A DNA stretch of 64,000 nucleotides from Rhipicephalus microplus (GCF_043290135.1 NC_134702.1:195828491-195892490); one strand, 5' to 3'; shown: positions 1 to 11,119, counted from the stretch's first letter. Program-made: numbers and translations. The notes: a model not told the origin generated them from the sequence alone.

Positions 1-565
1 AAAAAAAAACAATCGCATAAGTTGTCAGGCATATTGCTTGACTTGTTGTCACAAACATCAATCTCCTGTGAATTGTAGAGTGGCAGCCTTGTTTATTTTT
101 CACTATCGGCATGACGTTTCCAGTACACGCACAATGAAACACCACATTGCAGAGAGAGAAAAAGAAACGCTCCTTCATTCAGAGTTTCAACAAATAAAGT
201 AAAATGCACCCTCAATTTCCAGCAGTATTTTGTATTTAGAGATGATTTTAAGCTCGAAACTTTCTAAAGGCTGTGTGGAAGAGTACATATTCGTACACAA
301 ACGTATTTCTTTTTTCGGAATATATTTTGGCTGAGTAATTCAGTTAAAATGTGGTTCGAGGGAGAGTCGCTTGAAGGAGATAACTCCTTTCACTGAATAT
401 TTCGCTTAGTACTCCCTATAAACATCTTTCTAGTACATACGCAATACGCAAGAAAGCTATCAAAGTTGAGAGGATACAGTTATAGCGTTGTCATCATCAT
501 CATCAGCAACATCTAACCTTGATATGCTGGACGAAGCACTATTTCATTCATGTATTTGCATCCGC

Positions 566-572
<7 letters not shown>
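1..572. other. No gene seen, AT-rich flank
   Basis: I see no convincing ORF, RNA gene or repeat here. The stretch is AT-rich and runs into a TA microsatellite at its right end. Confidence 0.5.

Positions 573-609
<37 letters not shown>
573..609. repeat. (TA)n microsatellite
   Basis: An uninterrupted run of TA dinucleotides directly abuts the left LTR of element A. A second TA run abuts the right LTR, so element A probably inserted into a TA-rich target and its 4-bp duplication (ATAT) cannot be told apart from the repeat. Confidence 0.9.
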
Positions 610-611
<2 letters not shown>

Positions 612-740
612 AAATACAACGGTTCAGCTGACGCTTTATTCAAGCAATAGCCAGATGGCGTTAATGATGAAGAGGAACGGACCGAAGACTGATGATGGTT
701 ATTCACAGATGAGGAAGATGACGTCCAATGAATTCTTACA
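610..740 (-). repeat. 3' LTR of element A
   Basis: A 131-bp LTR of TG...CA form, paired with 11120-11250. On the minus strand it carries an AATAAA polyadenylation signal. The purine run GACGGGGGAAATTAG lies just upstream on the minus strand (741-755) and fits a polypurine tract for plus-strand priming. Confidence 0.88.
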
Positions 741-1505
741 CTAATTTCCCCCGTCGACGGAAGCGGCCAGCCTGGCCACGAATTACGCTGTGGAACACAT
801 AAAATAGGGCTTGAGACGCGAAACGTGCACAATCTCTGTCCCGCGGCAGCGTTGGTCAGTGGGGACATGAACAGCTGTGGCGGTAGTTCACCAGTGAGGT
901 CTGTTCGACAACTTTGTAGGGGCCAAGATAGCGTGACTCAAGCTTCTCGCATAAGCCAGGCGTTCGCACAGGAGTCCACAGAAGTACATCGTCGCCAGGG
1001 CGGTAGAGAACGACGCGGTGAGTGGCATCGTAACGATGTTTGCGATCTTCTTGGCTATCGTCAGTGTTTACACGGGCAAGACGACGGCATCGAGCAACAT
1101 GGGACAGAAACTGGTCGCAAACAAATGGTGAAGAGTTGACGGGGCCAGAAAAGAATAAAACGTCGAGTGGTGATGTCGGTTGGCGTCCGCATACTAGGAA
1201 AAATGAAGAATAGCATGTGGTTCGTTGAACTGACGTATTATATGCATGCGTGACAAAGGGAAGTATGGCATCCCAATTGCGATGGTCTGGACGATTATAC
1301 ATGGACAGCACGTCACACAGGGTGTGGCGAAATCTTTCCGTTAAGTCATTGGTTTGCGGGTAATAGCTAGATGTTGTTTTGTGAACGGTTTTTGATGCTT
1401 GAAGAACTTCACTGAGCCTGCTTGAAAGAAATGCCTTGTTCCGGTCGCTCAAAAGAACACGAGGGGCTCCGTGACGTAGGTAAATAGCATTCAAGAAGAA
1501 AGTTG
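741..1505 (-). pseudogene. Integrase C-terminal part of element A
   Basis: The 3' portion of A's pol, cut off from the rest by element B. The frame 856-1505 shows the second half of the integrase catalytic core: a LRHGAPRVLLSDR segment with the second catalytic Asp, then a YYPQTNDLTERF segment with the catalytic Glu. After these come the usual C-terminal features, a YRPGDDVLLW strand and a YLGPYKV (GPY/F-type) module. Stops follow before the polypurine tract. The reading frame runs on past 1505 into B's LTR by chance, so those extra residues are not part of A. The matching N-terminal half lies at 6804-7671. Confidence 0.85.
1502..1505. other. Target duplication GTTG, left copy
   Basis: GTTG flanks element B here and again at 6800-6803. 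A 4-bp duplication is usual for Ty3/gypsy insertion and shows that B landed inside element A's integrase. Confidence 0.85.
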
Positions 1506-1684
1506 TGAAAAAGGGTTTATTGGTGACTGTTGCGACGGTGGTCCTACGATGAAAACAGATCGGGCAAGAGCAACGGTCAAGCAGATGCCGGCGATGATCA
1601 GCACGAGCCGAGCGAGAGAAGCCCAGCACCCAGTACCCAAGCGGTGGCGATGTTGCTTGCCAACGATGCGTTTTCTTCTTCACA
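1506..1684 (-). repeat. 3' LTR of element B
   Basis: A 179-bp LTR of TG...CA form, differing from the copy at 6621-6799 at four positions. An AATAAA signal lies near its minus-strand 3' end. The purine-rich tract at 1685-1697 (minus strand GGCGGGGGCAAAT) directly precedes it. Confidence 0.92.
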
Positions 1685-1719
1685 ATTTGCCCCCGCCGAA
1701 AAAGAGCCATCCTGGCAAC

Positions 1720-3120
1720 CTAAGAGTCTAAAGGCAGAGGGCTATGATATGGCTTAAGGCGGGCGACGTGGATGATGTCACGTCCACGCCGGCGCATGTC
1801 GTCAGATGAGAAAAGTGGCTCAATGAGAAAATTCACCGGCGAGGTTTGTTCCAAAACGCGGTATGGGCCCTCGTACTTTGAAACGAGTTTTGAGGAAATG
1901 CCGGGGGTTTGGTAAGAAACAGCCAGCCATACAAGTGATCCCGGGGAATAGTTGGGGCTTTGTGATGAGTCGGTGTTGTTTTCTTTCTGGCGCTGTTGTT
2001 CTTGCGACATAAAGGTGCGTGCGAGTTCACGGCACTCTTCCGCATTTCGGGCAGCTTCGGACACAGAAGGGCATTCGGATGCGTCAGGACGGTATGGAAG
2101 GAGAGTGTCAATGGTGTGGGATGGTTCGCGTCCATAAAGAAGAAAGAAAGGTGAAAATCCAGTGGTAGACTGTGCCGCGGTTTTATGTGCGAACGTGATG
2201 AATGGAAGAATGCGATCCCAGTTAGTATGATCGGATGTCGCATACATGGCGAGCATATCGCCAAGGGTGCGGTTAAATCATTCCGTGAGCCCGTTAGTCT
2301 GTGGGTGGTATGCCGTGGTCTTGCGATGAACAACATGGCATTCAGAAAGCAGAGACGTGACGACTTCTGATAGGAAGGCTCGACCTCGGTCGCTTAGTAG
2401 TTCTCGAGGTGCACCATGTCGTAGTATGAAGCGATGAAGGATGAAGGATGCTACGTCCCGCGCAGTGGCACTTGGAAGGGCAGCGGTCTCAGCGTAGCGT
2501 GTTAAATGGTCCACCGCGACTATGATCCACCGATTTTCATCTGATGTTGTCGGTAGAGGGCCATAGATATCAATGCCGATCCAATCGAAAGGTTTTGCAG
2601 GGCACGAAAGCGGTTGAAGCGCACCGGACGAGTGGAAAGGCGGTGATTTGCGGCGTTGACAGTCAGGGCAGTCCATAACAAATTTTCGAATGAAATTATA
2701 CATTCCGCGCCAGTAGAAGCGATGGCGAATGCGTTCGTAAGTTTTGAAAAGTCCGGCACGACCACATTGGGGATCGTCGAGAAAGGAGGCGCAGATTTGA
2801 GATCGCAAGCTGCGTGAGACAACCAAGAGCCACCTACGACCTTCGGGGGCAGTTGCGTCGGTGTAGCAGCCGATCATGAATGGCGAAATGAGCAGCTTGA
2901 CGTCGGAGAAATCGTGGTACCGCAGTGGTTGACCATCCAGAGAGACAGTTAAAAAGGGAAGCGATCCACGGCTCCTTGTGTTGTTCACTGGTAAAGAAGT
3001 CGAGGTCGAGAGATGCGACGAAGTTGGTACCAGTGGTTCCGCAGGCCGAGTCGGGAGGTAAAGGCGAACGCGACAGGGCGTCGGCGTCGGAATGCTTGCG
3101 TCCGCTGCGATAGATGACAC
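1720..3120 (-). pseudogene. pol: Integrase of element B, broken by a TGA
   Basis: Encodes the enzyme that would insert the cDNA into chromosomal DNA. In minus-strand order the frame 3120-2278 contains the His/Cys zinc-binding segment (ending CPDCQRRK), the start of the catalytic core ([10 protein letters not shown], first Asp), the [17 protein letters not shown] segment (second Asp) and the [10 protein letters not shown] segment (catalytic Glu). A TGA follows immediately at about 2278-2280, at a place where Arg is usual, which suggests CGA-to-TGA decay. The same frame continues as 2256-1720 with the C-terminal region, including a KYEGPYRV (GPY/F) module. This frame is shifted relative to the RNase H frame it overlaps, so at least one frameshift lies near 2840-3110. 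Confidence 0.87.
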
Positions 3121-3657
3121 TCATGTCGTACTCCTGGATTTGCAGTGCCCACGGAGCTAGGCGGCCAGAAGGATCTTTCAATGTGGCGAGCCAACAAAGT
3201 GCATGGTGGTCCGTTACCAGGTCGAATGGGCGACAGTACAAATAAGGGCGGAACTTGCAAAGCGCCCACACTAGCGCCAAGCACTCTTTTTCAGTGACGC
3301 TGTAATTGGCCTCAGCTTTAGTAAGTGTGCGACTCGCATAAGCGATGACGTATTCCGAGCAGCCCGGCTTGCGTTGGGCGTAGACGGCGCCTAGACCAAC
3401 CCCACTAGCGTCTGTGTGAACTTCCGTTGCAGCTGTTGGGTCGAAATGCCGAAGAATTGGAGGAGATATTAGCAGACTACGGAGCGTGGCAAACGCGACG
3501 TCACAGTCAGCAGACCAGGATGAAAGGTCTGCATCACCGCGTAGGAGGTTGGTCAGTGGTGACATGATCGACGCGAAATTTCGCACGAAGCGCCGGAAGT
3601 ACGAGCATAGTCCGACAGAACTGCGTAATTCTTTCAGTGTAGTAGGTTTCGGGAACT
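2834..3657 (-). pseudogene. pol: RT thumb and RNase H of element B
   Basis: Follows a TAG nonsense codon at 3658-3660 that cuts it off from the RT catalytic part. It starts with the end of the RT domain ([19 protein letters not shown]) and continues into RNase H, with the first catalytic Asp in [13 protein letters not shown], a [17 protein letters not shown] segment holding the Glu, and TDHHALCWL holding the third acidic residue. The connection segment ending [11 protein letters not shown] is typical of gypsy pol. The frame ends at 2834, after which the integrase continues in another frame. Confidence 0.87.
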
Positions 3658-4369
3658 AAGCGACTGCTCGCAGTTTTGCAGGGTCGGGTCGAACACCATG
3701 CTTGGACACGATGTGCCCTAAGATGGACAGCTCTCGCGCGGCGAAGCGGCACTTTTTAAGGTTCAGTTGGAGCCCAGCTTTGATTAAACACGTTAGAACC
3801 AGTTGGAGCCGAAGCAGATGTGTAGGAAAATCGGGAGCGAAAACGACAATGTCGTCGAGGTAGCATAGACAAACAGACCACTTCAGTCCACGCAGTGTGT
3901 TGTCCATGAGTCGTTCAAACATGGCAGGAGCATTACAAAGCCCAAATGGCATTACGTTAAATTCGTACAGGCCATCTGGTGTAATGAACGCAGTTTTCTG
4001 GCGATCAGCTTCTGCCATATAAACCTGCCAGTATCCAGATCATAAGTCTAAGGAGGAGAAGAATTCGGCTCCTTGGAGGCTGTCAAGGGCGTCGTCAATG
4101 CGTGGTAATGGATAGACGTCTTTCCGCGTCACCTTGTTTAATCGCCGGTAGTCGACGCCAAATCGAAACGATCCATCCTTCTTTCGAACTAGAACGACAG
4201 GCGATGCCCAAGGACCGTGCAATGGTTGAATAACGCAACAGCGTAGCATCTTTTCGACCTGGTCGTTGATGACGTGACGTTCTGCAGCAGAGACATGGTA
4301 CGGTCTTTGACGCAATGGCTGGTGCGAACCGGTGTCAATGTAGTGGTGCACTGCGGAAGTCCGACCCAA
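3658..4369 (-). pseudogene. pol: Reverse transcriptase of element B, two nonsense codons
   Basis: Copies the element RNA into DNA. The frame 4369-4040 carries the RT fingers ([20 protein letters not shown], then [14 protein letters not shown] and FFSSLDL). A TGA interrupts it where gypsy RTs normally have Arg or Trp in LDL-x-SGYWQ. After the stop the same frame resumes with MPFGLCNAPAMFERLMD and the catalytic CYLDDIVVF box. A second nonsense codon, TAG at 3658-3660, ends the block. Apart from these stops the motifs are well kept, in line with about 2% LTR divergence. Confidence 0.88.
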
Positions 4370-4558
4370 TTGCGGCTGCGAAACGTCGAATGAATTCGCG
4401 AACTGCTTGAGGAGATTAGGAAGCTCGGCACATTCTTAAGAATTTAAGGTGTCGGCGATGGAACTCGAGAAGGTTTCACTCGATGAGCATTCCATTGGGG
4501 AAAGGGCATGAAGTTCGGTCGAGGCGCTACTGCACGATTCGTCTGGCATGTTAAGGAA

Positions 4559-5200
4559 TTAAGAGGAATCGAGGTACTCCACTCGACCGAGACATTCGCC
4601 GGCAAGTAGCGTAAGCGGTGCAGAAAGGGGGTTGCGGACGAAAATATTTCTTCGGCCCGCAGTAACATCGAGTGTAGCGAAAGGCAAGGAAACGGCTCTG
4701 CGGCTCATGAAAATGTCGGAAGGTGTAAACATTACTGTATCGTCGTTATGGTCATCGCAGAAAACAGGGACAACGGCAAGAGAGGCTGGGGGAATTTCAG
4801 TGTCTTCACGTACGACGAGTTTTGGGGACCACTCAAGAGTTTCGTGCAAAGGTTCGTCAGACAGGTGCGAAAATTGAACTTCAGCGCGTGCGCAGTCGAT
4901 GACGGCATGATGATGTGACAGGAAGTCCCACCCGAGGATAACGTCATGCGAGCACACCGAAAGGACGATGAACTCGACAACGTACATAGAGCCTTGGATG
5001 AAAATGCGAGCTGTACAGGTGCCAAGAGGTCGAACTGGTTGTGCGCTAGCCGTACGAAGCGATAGTCCAGAGAGCGGCGGGGTCAGTTTGCATAGAGAGC
5101 GGCAGAAATGGGCGGCGATAACAGAAACGGCAGCACCTGTGTCGATGAGGGCAAAGGTAGAAACACCATCGACAGATTTGGCGACGACGTTAGCAGGTGA
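4559..5200 (-). pseudogene. Protease region of element B
   Basis: The aspartic protease that would process the polyprotein. The active-site triplet Asp-Thr-Gly is encoded at about 5136-5144 within an ALIDTGAAVSVI context, and the downstream HDVILGWDFL segment matches the conserved ILG-type strand of retropepsins. The frame is open from 4987 to 4559. Between there and the RT block (4370-4558) the protein is a linker with a stop. Confidence 0.8.
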
Positions 5201-5259
5201 AGTGCGAGGACTTGGGCATTTCGATGACGGCGCAGTTCTTGCCTCTGCAACTGCGGCGT

Positions 5260-6520
5260 TCAGTTTTCCCGGTTGGAGGAAGCGGGTCGGGGACGCATTG
5301 GGGACAGAGATCGCCTGCGAGGAGACGGCGAGCGGGGAGAGTGAGTCAGAGCTGGGGGCTGGGGTGACCGAGAATCGGGAAGATTAGTGTAGCCATACTG
5401 CGGTGAAGGATAGTGAGCAGGTCGGTGCGTGGGCTGCGTGTCATACGGTAACGGCCAAGTAGCGTTGTGTTGCGATTGGAAGCGATGACGACAATATCGT
5501 GCCACGTGTCCTGGAGTACCGCAGGCGTAGCAGATCGGTCGATTGTCAGCAGTGCGCCAGGAATTGCTAACTCGCGGTGCGGCCCAAGGTGTCGAAAGAG
5601 GGGTAGAGTGGGAAGCAGCTGCAGACATGGGTGGCGAAAGCTGCTGGCGGGGTCTGCTGCGTACCACCTGGGCATAAGTAAGAGGCGCGGCCACGGGCTG
5701 CATAGCCGGCGCATGGGGAACAGGCATGGCCACAGGCTGCTGGTGGGCAACGATGGGAACAGCCTGAGCTACCTCTTCGGCAATAACGTCGCGGAGTGGT
5801 TAAGGCAGACGAGAGGACGGCGGCTGCTGCGTGAAGAGAATCAACGACAGTTGCCAAGCTACTTCTTCACGCACAGTCTTTCATCTCTTGCAGGGTTGTT
5901 GAGTAATCAGGAACCGAAGTAAGACTAGATAGTGAGTCGGCGTGTGAGGAAAATGGCCGAGTCAGGGCGCGCTGCTTCCTCAACTCGTCGAAACTTTGAC
6001 ACAAAGTCACAAGTTCCGCAACGGTGGCAGGATTGCGCGCCAGGAGCATCTGAAATACGCCGTCATTTATCCCTTTAAGAATGTGTTGAATCTTCTCCGA
6101 CTCGGGCATGGCGTTGTTCACACGGTTGCAAAGACCAATAATGTCTTCGATGTAACTTGTGAACAATTCAGATGGCTTCTGTGCGCGAGTCCGCAAGCGT
6201 TGTTCGGCTCTGGACTTGCGGACAGCGGGTCGGCCGAAAACGTCAGCAAACGACGTTTCGAAGATGGACCACGTTGTAATGTCGTTTTTGTGGTTGTTAT
6301 ACCACATTTCGGCCACGTCAGTGAGGTAAAAGATGACGTTAGTCAGTTTGTTCGCGTCATCCTACTTGTTGTTTGCGCTCACCAGTTCGTAGTTAGCGAA
6401 CCAGTCTTCCACGTCGGTCTCATCAGCTCCGCTAAAGACTTTGGGCTCTCGCAAACGAAGAACGCCGGGGTTGCTGGGGGATGGAGTGGAAGAGCCAGGT
6501 TGCACGTTGTTGGTAGCCAT
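5260..6520 (-). pseudogene. gag: Gag of element B with CCHC zinc knuckle
   Basis: The structural protein that packages element RNA. I take the ATG at 6520 (MATNNVQPGSS) as the start. Order: a KVFSGADETDVEDWFANYE segment, a TAG nonsense codon at about 6362-6364, then the capsid-like segment (6316-5867; LTDVAEMWYNNHK, FADVFGRPAVR, FTSYIEDIIGLCNRVN). A frameshift near 5867 follows, and then a Pro/Ser-rich tail with one zinc knuckle, CYACGTPGHVARYC (CX2CX4HX4C), at about 5500. The capsid-like part has the pattern of the Retrotrans_gag family. Confidence 0.85.
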
Positions 6521-6600
6521 GATGGGAGGTAGCGTTCGGTTGCGCAGCTCCAGGTTTAGGCGACGGTGAATGGCAGCACCCAGGTTCAGGCGACGGGGAA

Positions 6601-6618
6601 TGTCAGCATCCTCCACCA
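6601..6618 (-). other. Primer binding site of element B
   Basis: Two bases inside the 5' LTR the minus strand reads TGGTGGAGGATGCTGACA. TGG at this place is the complement of a tRNA CCA end. Elements A and E have closely similar sites with the same 2-nt spacer. I could not name the tRNA. Confidence 0.65.
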
Positions 6619-6620
6619 AT

Positions 6621-6799
6621 TGAAAAAGGGTTTATTGGTGACTGTTGCGACGGTGGTCCTACGATGAAAACCAATCGGGAAAGAGCAACGGTCAAGCAGA
6701 TGCCGGCGATGATCAGCACGAGCCGAGCGAGAGAAGCCCAGCACCCAGTACCCAAGCGTTGGCGATGTTGCTTGCCAACGATGCGTTTTCTTCTTCACA
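6621..6799 (-). repeat. 5' LTR of element B
   Basis: A 179-bp LTR of TG...CA form, about 98% identical to 1506-1684. It is followed on the right by the second copy of the GTTG target duplication (6800-6803), where element A resumes. Confidence 0.92.
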
Positions 6800-6803
6800 G
6801 TTG

Positions 6804-7905
6804 CTACTTACGAAGCAGTTCCTGAAGTGATCGAGGCCGTCTCAGCGTACTGGATCAAGTGATCAACGGGGGTGACGATCCATCTCTTGCCGTCTGATGT
6901 AGTTGAGAGGGGCCCGAAGAGGTCAATTCCAACGACAGAGAACGTCTCTGATGGACAAGGAAGTGGTTGTAGGGTCCCGACTGGAGCAGTAGTGGGCCGC
7001 TTGCGGTGTTGGCAAAGTGCGCACGAGGCAATATATTTAGCTACCGGCGTGGAAAGATCTGGCGAGAAGAATCGACTGCGGATGTGCTTGTATGTTTTGT
7101 AGTAACGCGTGTCCTGACGTCGGGTCGTCATGGAAAGCGCGCAGAACTTCAGTGCGTAGTGCGCGTGATACGACGGGAACCCATCGTTGGCCTTCCGGGT
7201 GGAAAATGTATCGATATAGCACATCGTCCTCCAACTTGAATAGTCGGAGTTGTTTCCGGAGCTTGGAATTAGGGGAAGATGAAGCGCCGGTAAGCCGACC
7301 GATGATGTCAGTGCAATAAGAATCGGCTCGCTGGTGAGCAGTAAGTACTGACGGATGGGTGGATGAAGGTAGGAAAGAAATGGCTTATATCGATGAGGCG
7401 TCCTCCGTATAGCCAATTTGACAAGGGGATGTGACGTGTGCCAAAAGTGCGGCAAAGGGCATCCTGACAAAGCGTCGGCATCTTGATGTCTCCCAGTCTT
7501 GTAGAAGACGTCAAAGTCATAAGATTGTATTCGGGGAATCCAGCGGCCAAGTCGTCCCGACAAGGTTTTGATTGTGTACAACCAGCAAACAGTATGGTGG
7601 TCTGTCACAACCGTAAAATGTCGACCATGTAGATACGGACGAAATTTTTGAATAGACCAGACAACAGCCAAGCAATCTTGTTCGATTATCGAGTACCTCT
7701 TCTCTGCAGATGTCAGAGTACGGCTTGCATACGCGACAACTTTCTCGCGAAAGGCATGGTCGCGCTAGAGGAGTACGGCGCCGATTAGTTGTCCACTAGC
7801 GTCAGTGTGTAATATCGTAGGTGCCCTGTCATCGAAATAACAAAGCACTAAAGGGGATGTCAGAGCCTGCTTGAGTTTTTGAAATGAGGCTTCGCATTGA
7901 TGATT
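6804..7905 (-). pseudogene. RNase H and integrase N-terminal half of element A
   Basis: Resumes element A to the right of the nested insertion. In minus-strand order: RNase H (a LHTDASGQ-like segment near 7805 with a nearby stop, [34 protein letters not shown]), then a connection segment, an integrase zinc-binding region ending [12 protein letters not shown], and the first half of the catalytic core ([10 protein letters not shown], first Asp). The open frame 7671-6808 is not fully in phase: parts of the zinc finger read better in the frame 7037-7234, so at least two compensating frameshifts exist. The frame ends in TAA at 6805-6807, just before the insertion point. Confidence 0.8.
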
Positions 7906-8809
7906 CTAATCGAAGGAACCGGTACTAGCAAGGTCCTTGTGGAGAGGAGCGGCAATAGTGGCAAAGTTGCGAATGAAGCGGCAAAAGTACGATGCGAGTC
8001 CAAGTAAACTGCGTAGTTCTTTGGAACAAAATGGTCGCGGAAAGTTCAGGACTGCGGAAATTGTGTCCGGATAGGGCTGGATGCCATCTTTACTAACGAG
8101 CTGTCCTAGAACTTTTATAGCTGTGTTGCCAAAATGCCACTTCTTTTTGTTTAGTTGAAGTCCAGCATTGGAGATACATGTGAGCACTTGATCTAGGTGT
8201 TGCAGATGATCAGCAAAAGTGGAAGAAAACACGACGATATCATCGAGGTAGCATAGACATGTTTTCCACTTGAGGCCACGAAAAACAGTGTCGATCATCC
8301 TTTCAAATGTGGCGGGAGCATTACATAGGCCGAATGGCACTACATTAAACTCGTAAAGACTGTCTGGCGTAGAAAAGGCGGTCTTTTCTTTGTCTGCTTC
8401 GTCCATTGGTATTTGCCAATACCCGGACCAAAGGTCAAGAGTGGAGAAGTATTGGGCGCCTTGCAATGAGTCAAGGGCATCATCTATACGGGGCATCGGA
8501 TATACATCCTTTCGGGTAATCTTGTTGAGCGCGCGGTAATGGACACGATCGTATTGATCCATCCTTCTTTCGTACCAACACAGCGGGTAATGACCAAGAA
8601 CTGGTAGAGGGTCGTATGATGTTTCTTTTTAGCATATCGGTCACGTTCTCCTTGATCATTTTGCGCTCGGCCAAGGAGACTCGGTAGGGACTACGGCGTA
8701 CAACAGTCTGACCTTCAGGGTCGACTCGATGATGCGCATTTGTGGTCTGTCCTAGTGCCGAGGCATGGGCGTCGAAGGAGGCCTGGTGGTTCGTTAGTAA
8801 ATTTAGCAA
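7906..8809 (-). pseudogene. Reverse transcriptase of element A, frameshifted
   Basis: Two overlapping frames together cover an RT domain. The frame 8809-8480 carries the N-terminal part ([24 protein letters not shown]). A frameshift near 8560 moves the rest into 8562-7906, which shows ALNKITRKDVYPMPRIDDAL, FSTLDLWSGYWQIPMDE, VPFGLCNAPATFERM and the catalytic CYLDDIVVF box. A stop near 7906 separates it from RNase H. The motif set is the same as in element B, so A and B belong to related gypsy lineages. Confidence 0.85.
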
Positions 8810-9124
8810 CGCCTCACGTTGAGAAGCAGAAAGGTCAGGATTTATCCCGGGAGCAAATTAGGAAGTAACAGACTGGGTCTGTTGCGGCTGAGCTGTCAAG
8901 GCGTCAAGAGAGACCAAGGACACCGGTTGGGTATCCACATAACATGACATTGCAGAACCTTGGGGTAGAAGGACAGGCTCTGGGGTAGGGTTCGGGCCAA
9001 GGATTATTGCAGCCCTGTCTTTGAACCGTACCAGGCTGGAGGGAACTACAACGCTACGAGCTAGACAGCTGCTGGAAGGGTCACCATTGGCAATATTCGG
9101 AGAAGTGATGGTGATGAGTTGCTC
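8810..9124 (-). other. Protease-RT linker of element A
   Basis: Decayed, stop-containing sequence between the protease and RT blocks of element A. I see no motif beyond low-complexity Gln/Ser-rich stretches. Confidence 0.45.
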
Positions 9125-9529
9125 CTAACCCGGGAGCAGAATGGATTCGGAAGCTGTGAAGAAACGCAATGGTTTTTCGTCGACGCGTTCGCTGCAGTGA
9201 TCGGTCTCGGTCATTTCGGCTACACGTTCACGGCAAGTAAATAACGCAGATGCTGATGAGTGAAAGTCCCAACCTAAAATTAGTTCATGAGCACTTGAAA
9301 TTAAGACAGCGAAGGTGATGTGATGACGAATACCATCAATGAAGACACGCGCTGTACATTGGGCCGATGGTCTAATTATTGCTCCATTGGCCCCAATCAA
9401 AGATGATCTAAGGTAGGGTGTCTTCACTTTCCGCAATCGAGAACACAAGTCAGCACGCATAACTGAAATAGTTGCTCCCGTGTCCACCAAAGCCAACACC
9501 CGCACACCTTGCACAGTTACCAATAACAT
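9125..9529 (-). pseudogene. Protease of element A
   Basis: An open stretch of about 134 codons holding a retropepsin: the active site LVDTGATISVM near the start and the HELILGWDFHSS strand about 65 residues later. The spacing is normal for gypsy proteases. It is one of the better kept parts of element A, but gag upstream and pol downstream are in other frames, so no full polyprotein can be made. Confidence 0.8.
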
Positions 9530-10039
9530 GTTGGACGGTCATTCAGGAGGACTTGGATCATTTCGCCGCGATGCAGTTTTCCTTCCAAAAACTGCACTGT
9601 TTAGTTTTCCGATCGCTGGGCAGCCAATTGAAAGACAGGCCGAAGTGGTGAAACAGAGCGTCGGAATGGCAAAGGGGACCGTGGTCACGATGCACGGGTA
9701 TTTTTGGTAGTGTTGTAAATGCGCACAGGAGACGGTGATCGGTGGTTGGAACGACTGTCGGCATAACGGTAGTAACCTCGAGCACATGTGTCGTCTCGTT
9801 CAAAAGCGGCATAACCACGACGTTCATCTTGCTGCCGACGTCGACAGACCGGGAAATGTGCCCTCGGATTCCACAGTAGTAGCAAATAGGCCGGGGGCCC
9901 CCGAGGAAGAATAGTACGTTGGGTTCGGTGGACGGGCGACTAGAGGTGCGAGATGTTCGTGATCAGGCACAAGTGGTGGTACTTGAGGCGGCGAGGGTTG
10001 CAATGAAGCGATCTGTGCATACGAAGCGGGTTGGGGGCA
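9530..10039 (-). pseudogene. Gag C-terminal region of element A, broken zinc knuckle
   Basis: Around 9850-9890 the minus strand encodes the first part of a CCHC knuckle (ICYYCGIRGHISR). The last Cys falls in another frame (VCRRRQQ), so a frameshift splits the knuckle. The rest is Pro/Ser-rich and shifted. The right edge borders the TG microsatellite. Confidence 0.65.
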
Positions 10040-10088
10040 TCGTGTGTGTGTGTGTGTGTGTCTGTGCGTGTGCATGTACGTGCGTGTG

Positions 10089-10178
<90 letters not shown>
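10040..10178. repeat. (TG)n/(CA)n microsatellite inside gag of element A
   Basis: About 139 bp of TG repeats with a few interruptions (TCTG, GCATG, TACG) in the left third and a pure run on the right. It lies in the middle of the decayed gag of element A. The apparent ORFs across it on both strands are repeat artefacts. Confidence 0.95.
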
Positions 10179-10179
<1 letters not shown>

Positions 10180-10251
10180 CTGGCCACCGGGAAAGATTGG
10201 GCTACTCCCCCACCCGCTCAAATTTTGTTAAAGGGGCGCTAAAACACTTTC

Positions 10252-11022
10252 TCAGCATGGTGGAGCACGGTGGGTGCTTTGAAACGCTGACATTTCTTCC
10301 CTAACAATGTCACGCAGATCGCTAGAGGCGGGTTGAGCGGGAACGTTCTTAGAAGGGGGTAAACTGTAGGCTTGCAATGCCTCACGAATTATGGCTGGAA
10401 TGATGGATCGGAGCTCCATACTGTTTGCCAGGGGGTTCTCAGAGAAGTCGGGTCGCAGGCGGATCGACTGCAAGGTATCAAGCCGCGGGCATACAGAGAC
10501 GACGTCGGAAATCGTCGAAGGGTTGTGCGCGACGAGGGCGTTAATCACGGTAGGTCTGATACCCTTCAGAAGGTGCCGGACACGATCACCTTCTGACATG
10601 GTGTCGTCGATACGGCGGCAAAATGCAAGCACATCCTCAATATAGGAAGTGTAGGACTCACCGCAATGTTGAACGCGTTCTGCCAGTTTCTTGCGAGCAA
10701 CTTCTGAACAGACGGTCGGTATGCCGAAAATGCATCGAAGCTGGTCTTTGAAGGAAGGCCAATCGCGGAAGTCACTCTCATGACTCAGGAACCATGGTTT
10801 GGCAACCTGAGAGACGTAAACCTGGACACGTGCTAATTGCTATGCCTCGTTCCAGTTGTTGTAGACAACTACGTGGTCATAGTTGTCGAGCCAGTCTTCG
10901 ACATCTTCGCCAGGCAGACTAGAGAAGATTGGAATCTCCCGAGGGGGGTTGTTGACCGGGCTAGGGTTGGCGGCTGGTGGTTGCGCCGGCGGGTGGTTCG
11001 GTTGGGCTTGCTCTTGCGCCAT
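10252..11022 (-). pseudogene. gag: Gag of element A
   Basis: The structural protein of element A. I prefer the ATG at 11022 (MAQEQAQPNHPPAQ), by analogy with element B. The N-terminal segment has FSSLPGEDVEDWLDNYD, matching DETDVEDWFANYE in B. A TAG at about 10840-10842 interrupts it, after which the same frame continues as a capsid-like region (SYIEDVLAFCRRIDDTMSEGDRVRHLLKGI). It ends near 10252, shortly before the TG microsatellite. The pattern is that of the Retrotrans_gag family. Confidence 0.8.
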
Positions 11023-11100
11023 GGTGCTCTGCTGGCGTAAGCGACGTCCCGAACGGAGCTCCAGGAGCTGGCTTTGGATGGAGAGAGGTCGAAGAGATCG

Positions 11101-11117
11101 GGAAGCACCTTCCACCA
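11101..11117 (-). other. Primer binding site of element A
   Basis: The minus strand reads TGGTGGAAGGTGCTTCC two bases inside the 5' LTR. It is nearly the same as the site in elements B and E. Confidence 0.6.
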
Positions 11118-11119
11118 CT

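Larger units (their letters stand above)
1506..6799 (-). mobile_element. Ty3/gypsy element B, nested in element A
   Basis: A 5.3-kb LTR retrotransposon in the same orientation as its host element. It has 179-bp LTRs at 1506-1684 and 6621-6799 with four differences (about 2.2%), a GTTG target duplication, a primer site after the 5' LTR, a GGCGGGGGCAAAT purine tract before the 3' LTR, and gag, PR, RT, RNase H and IN in Ty3/gypsy order. Coding capacity is lost through nonsense codons, several of them CGA-to-TGA or TGG-to-TAG type, and at least two frameshifts. B is clearly younger than element A, as its position requires. Confidence 0.93.

Noticed and set aside
9919..10304. ORFs across the TG microsatellite on both strands
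   Set aside because: Simple-repeat artefacts made of Cys-Val or His-Thr runs.
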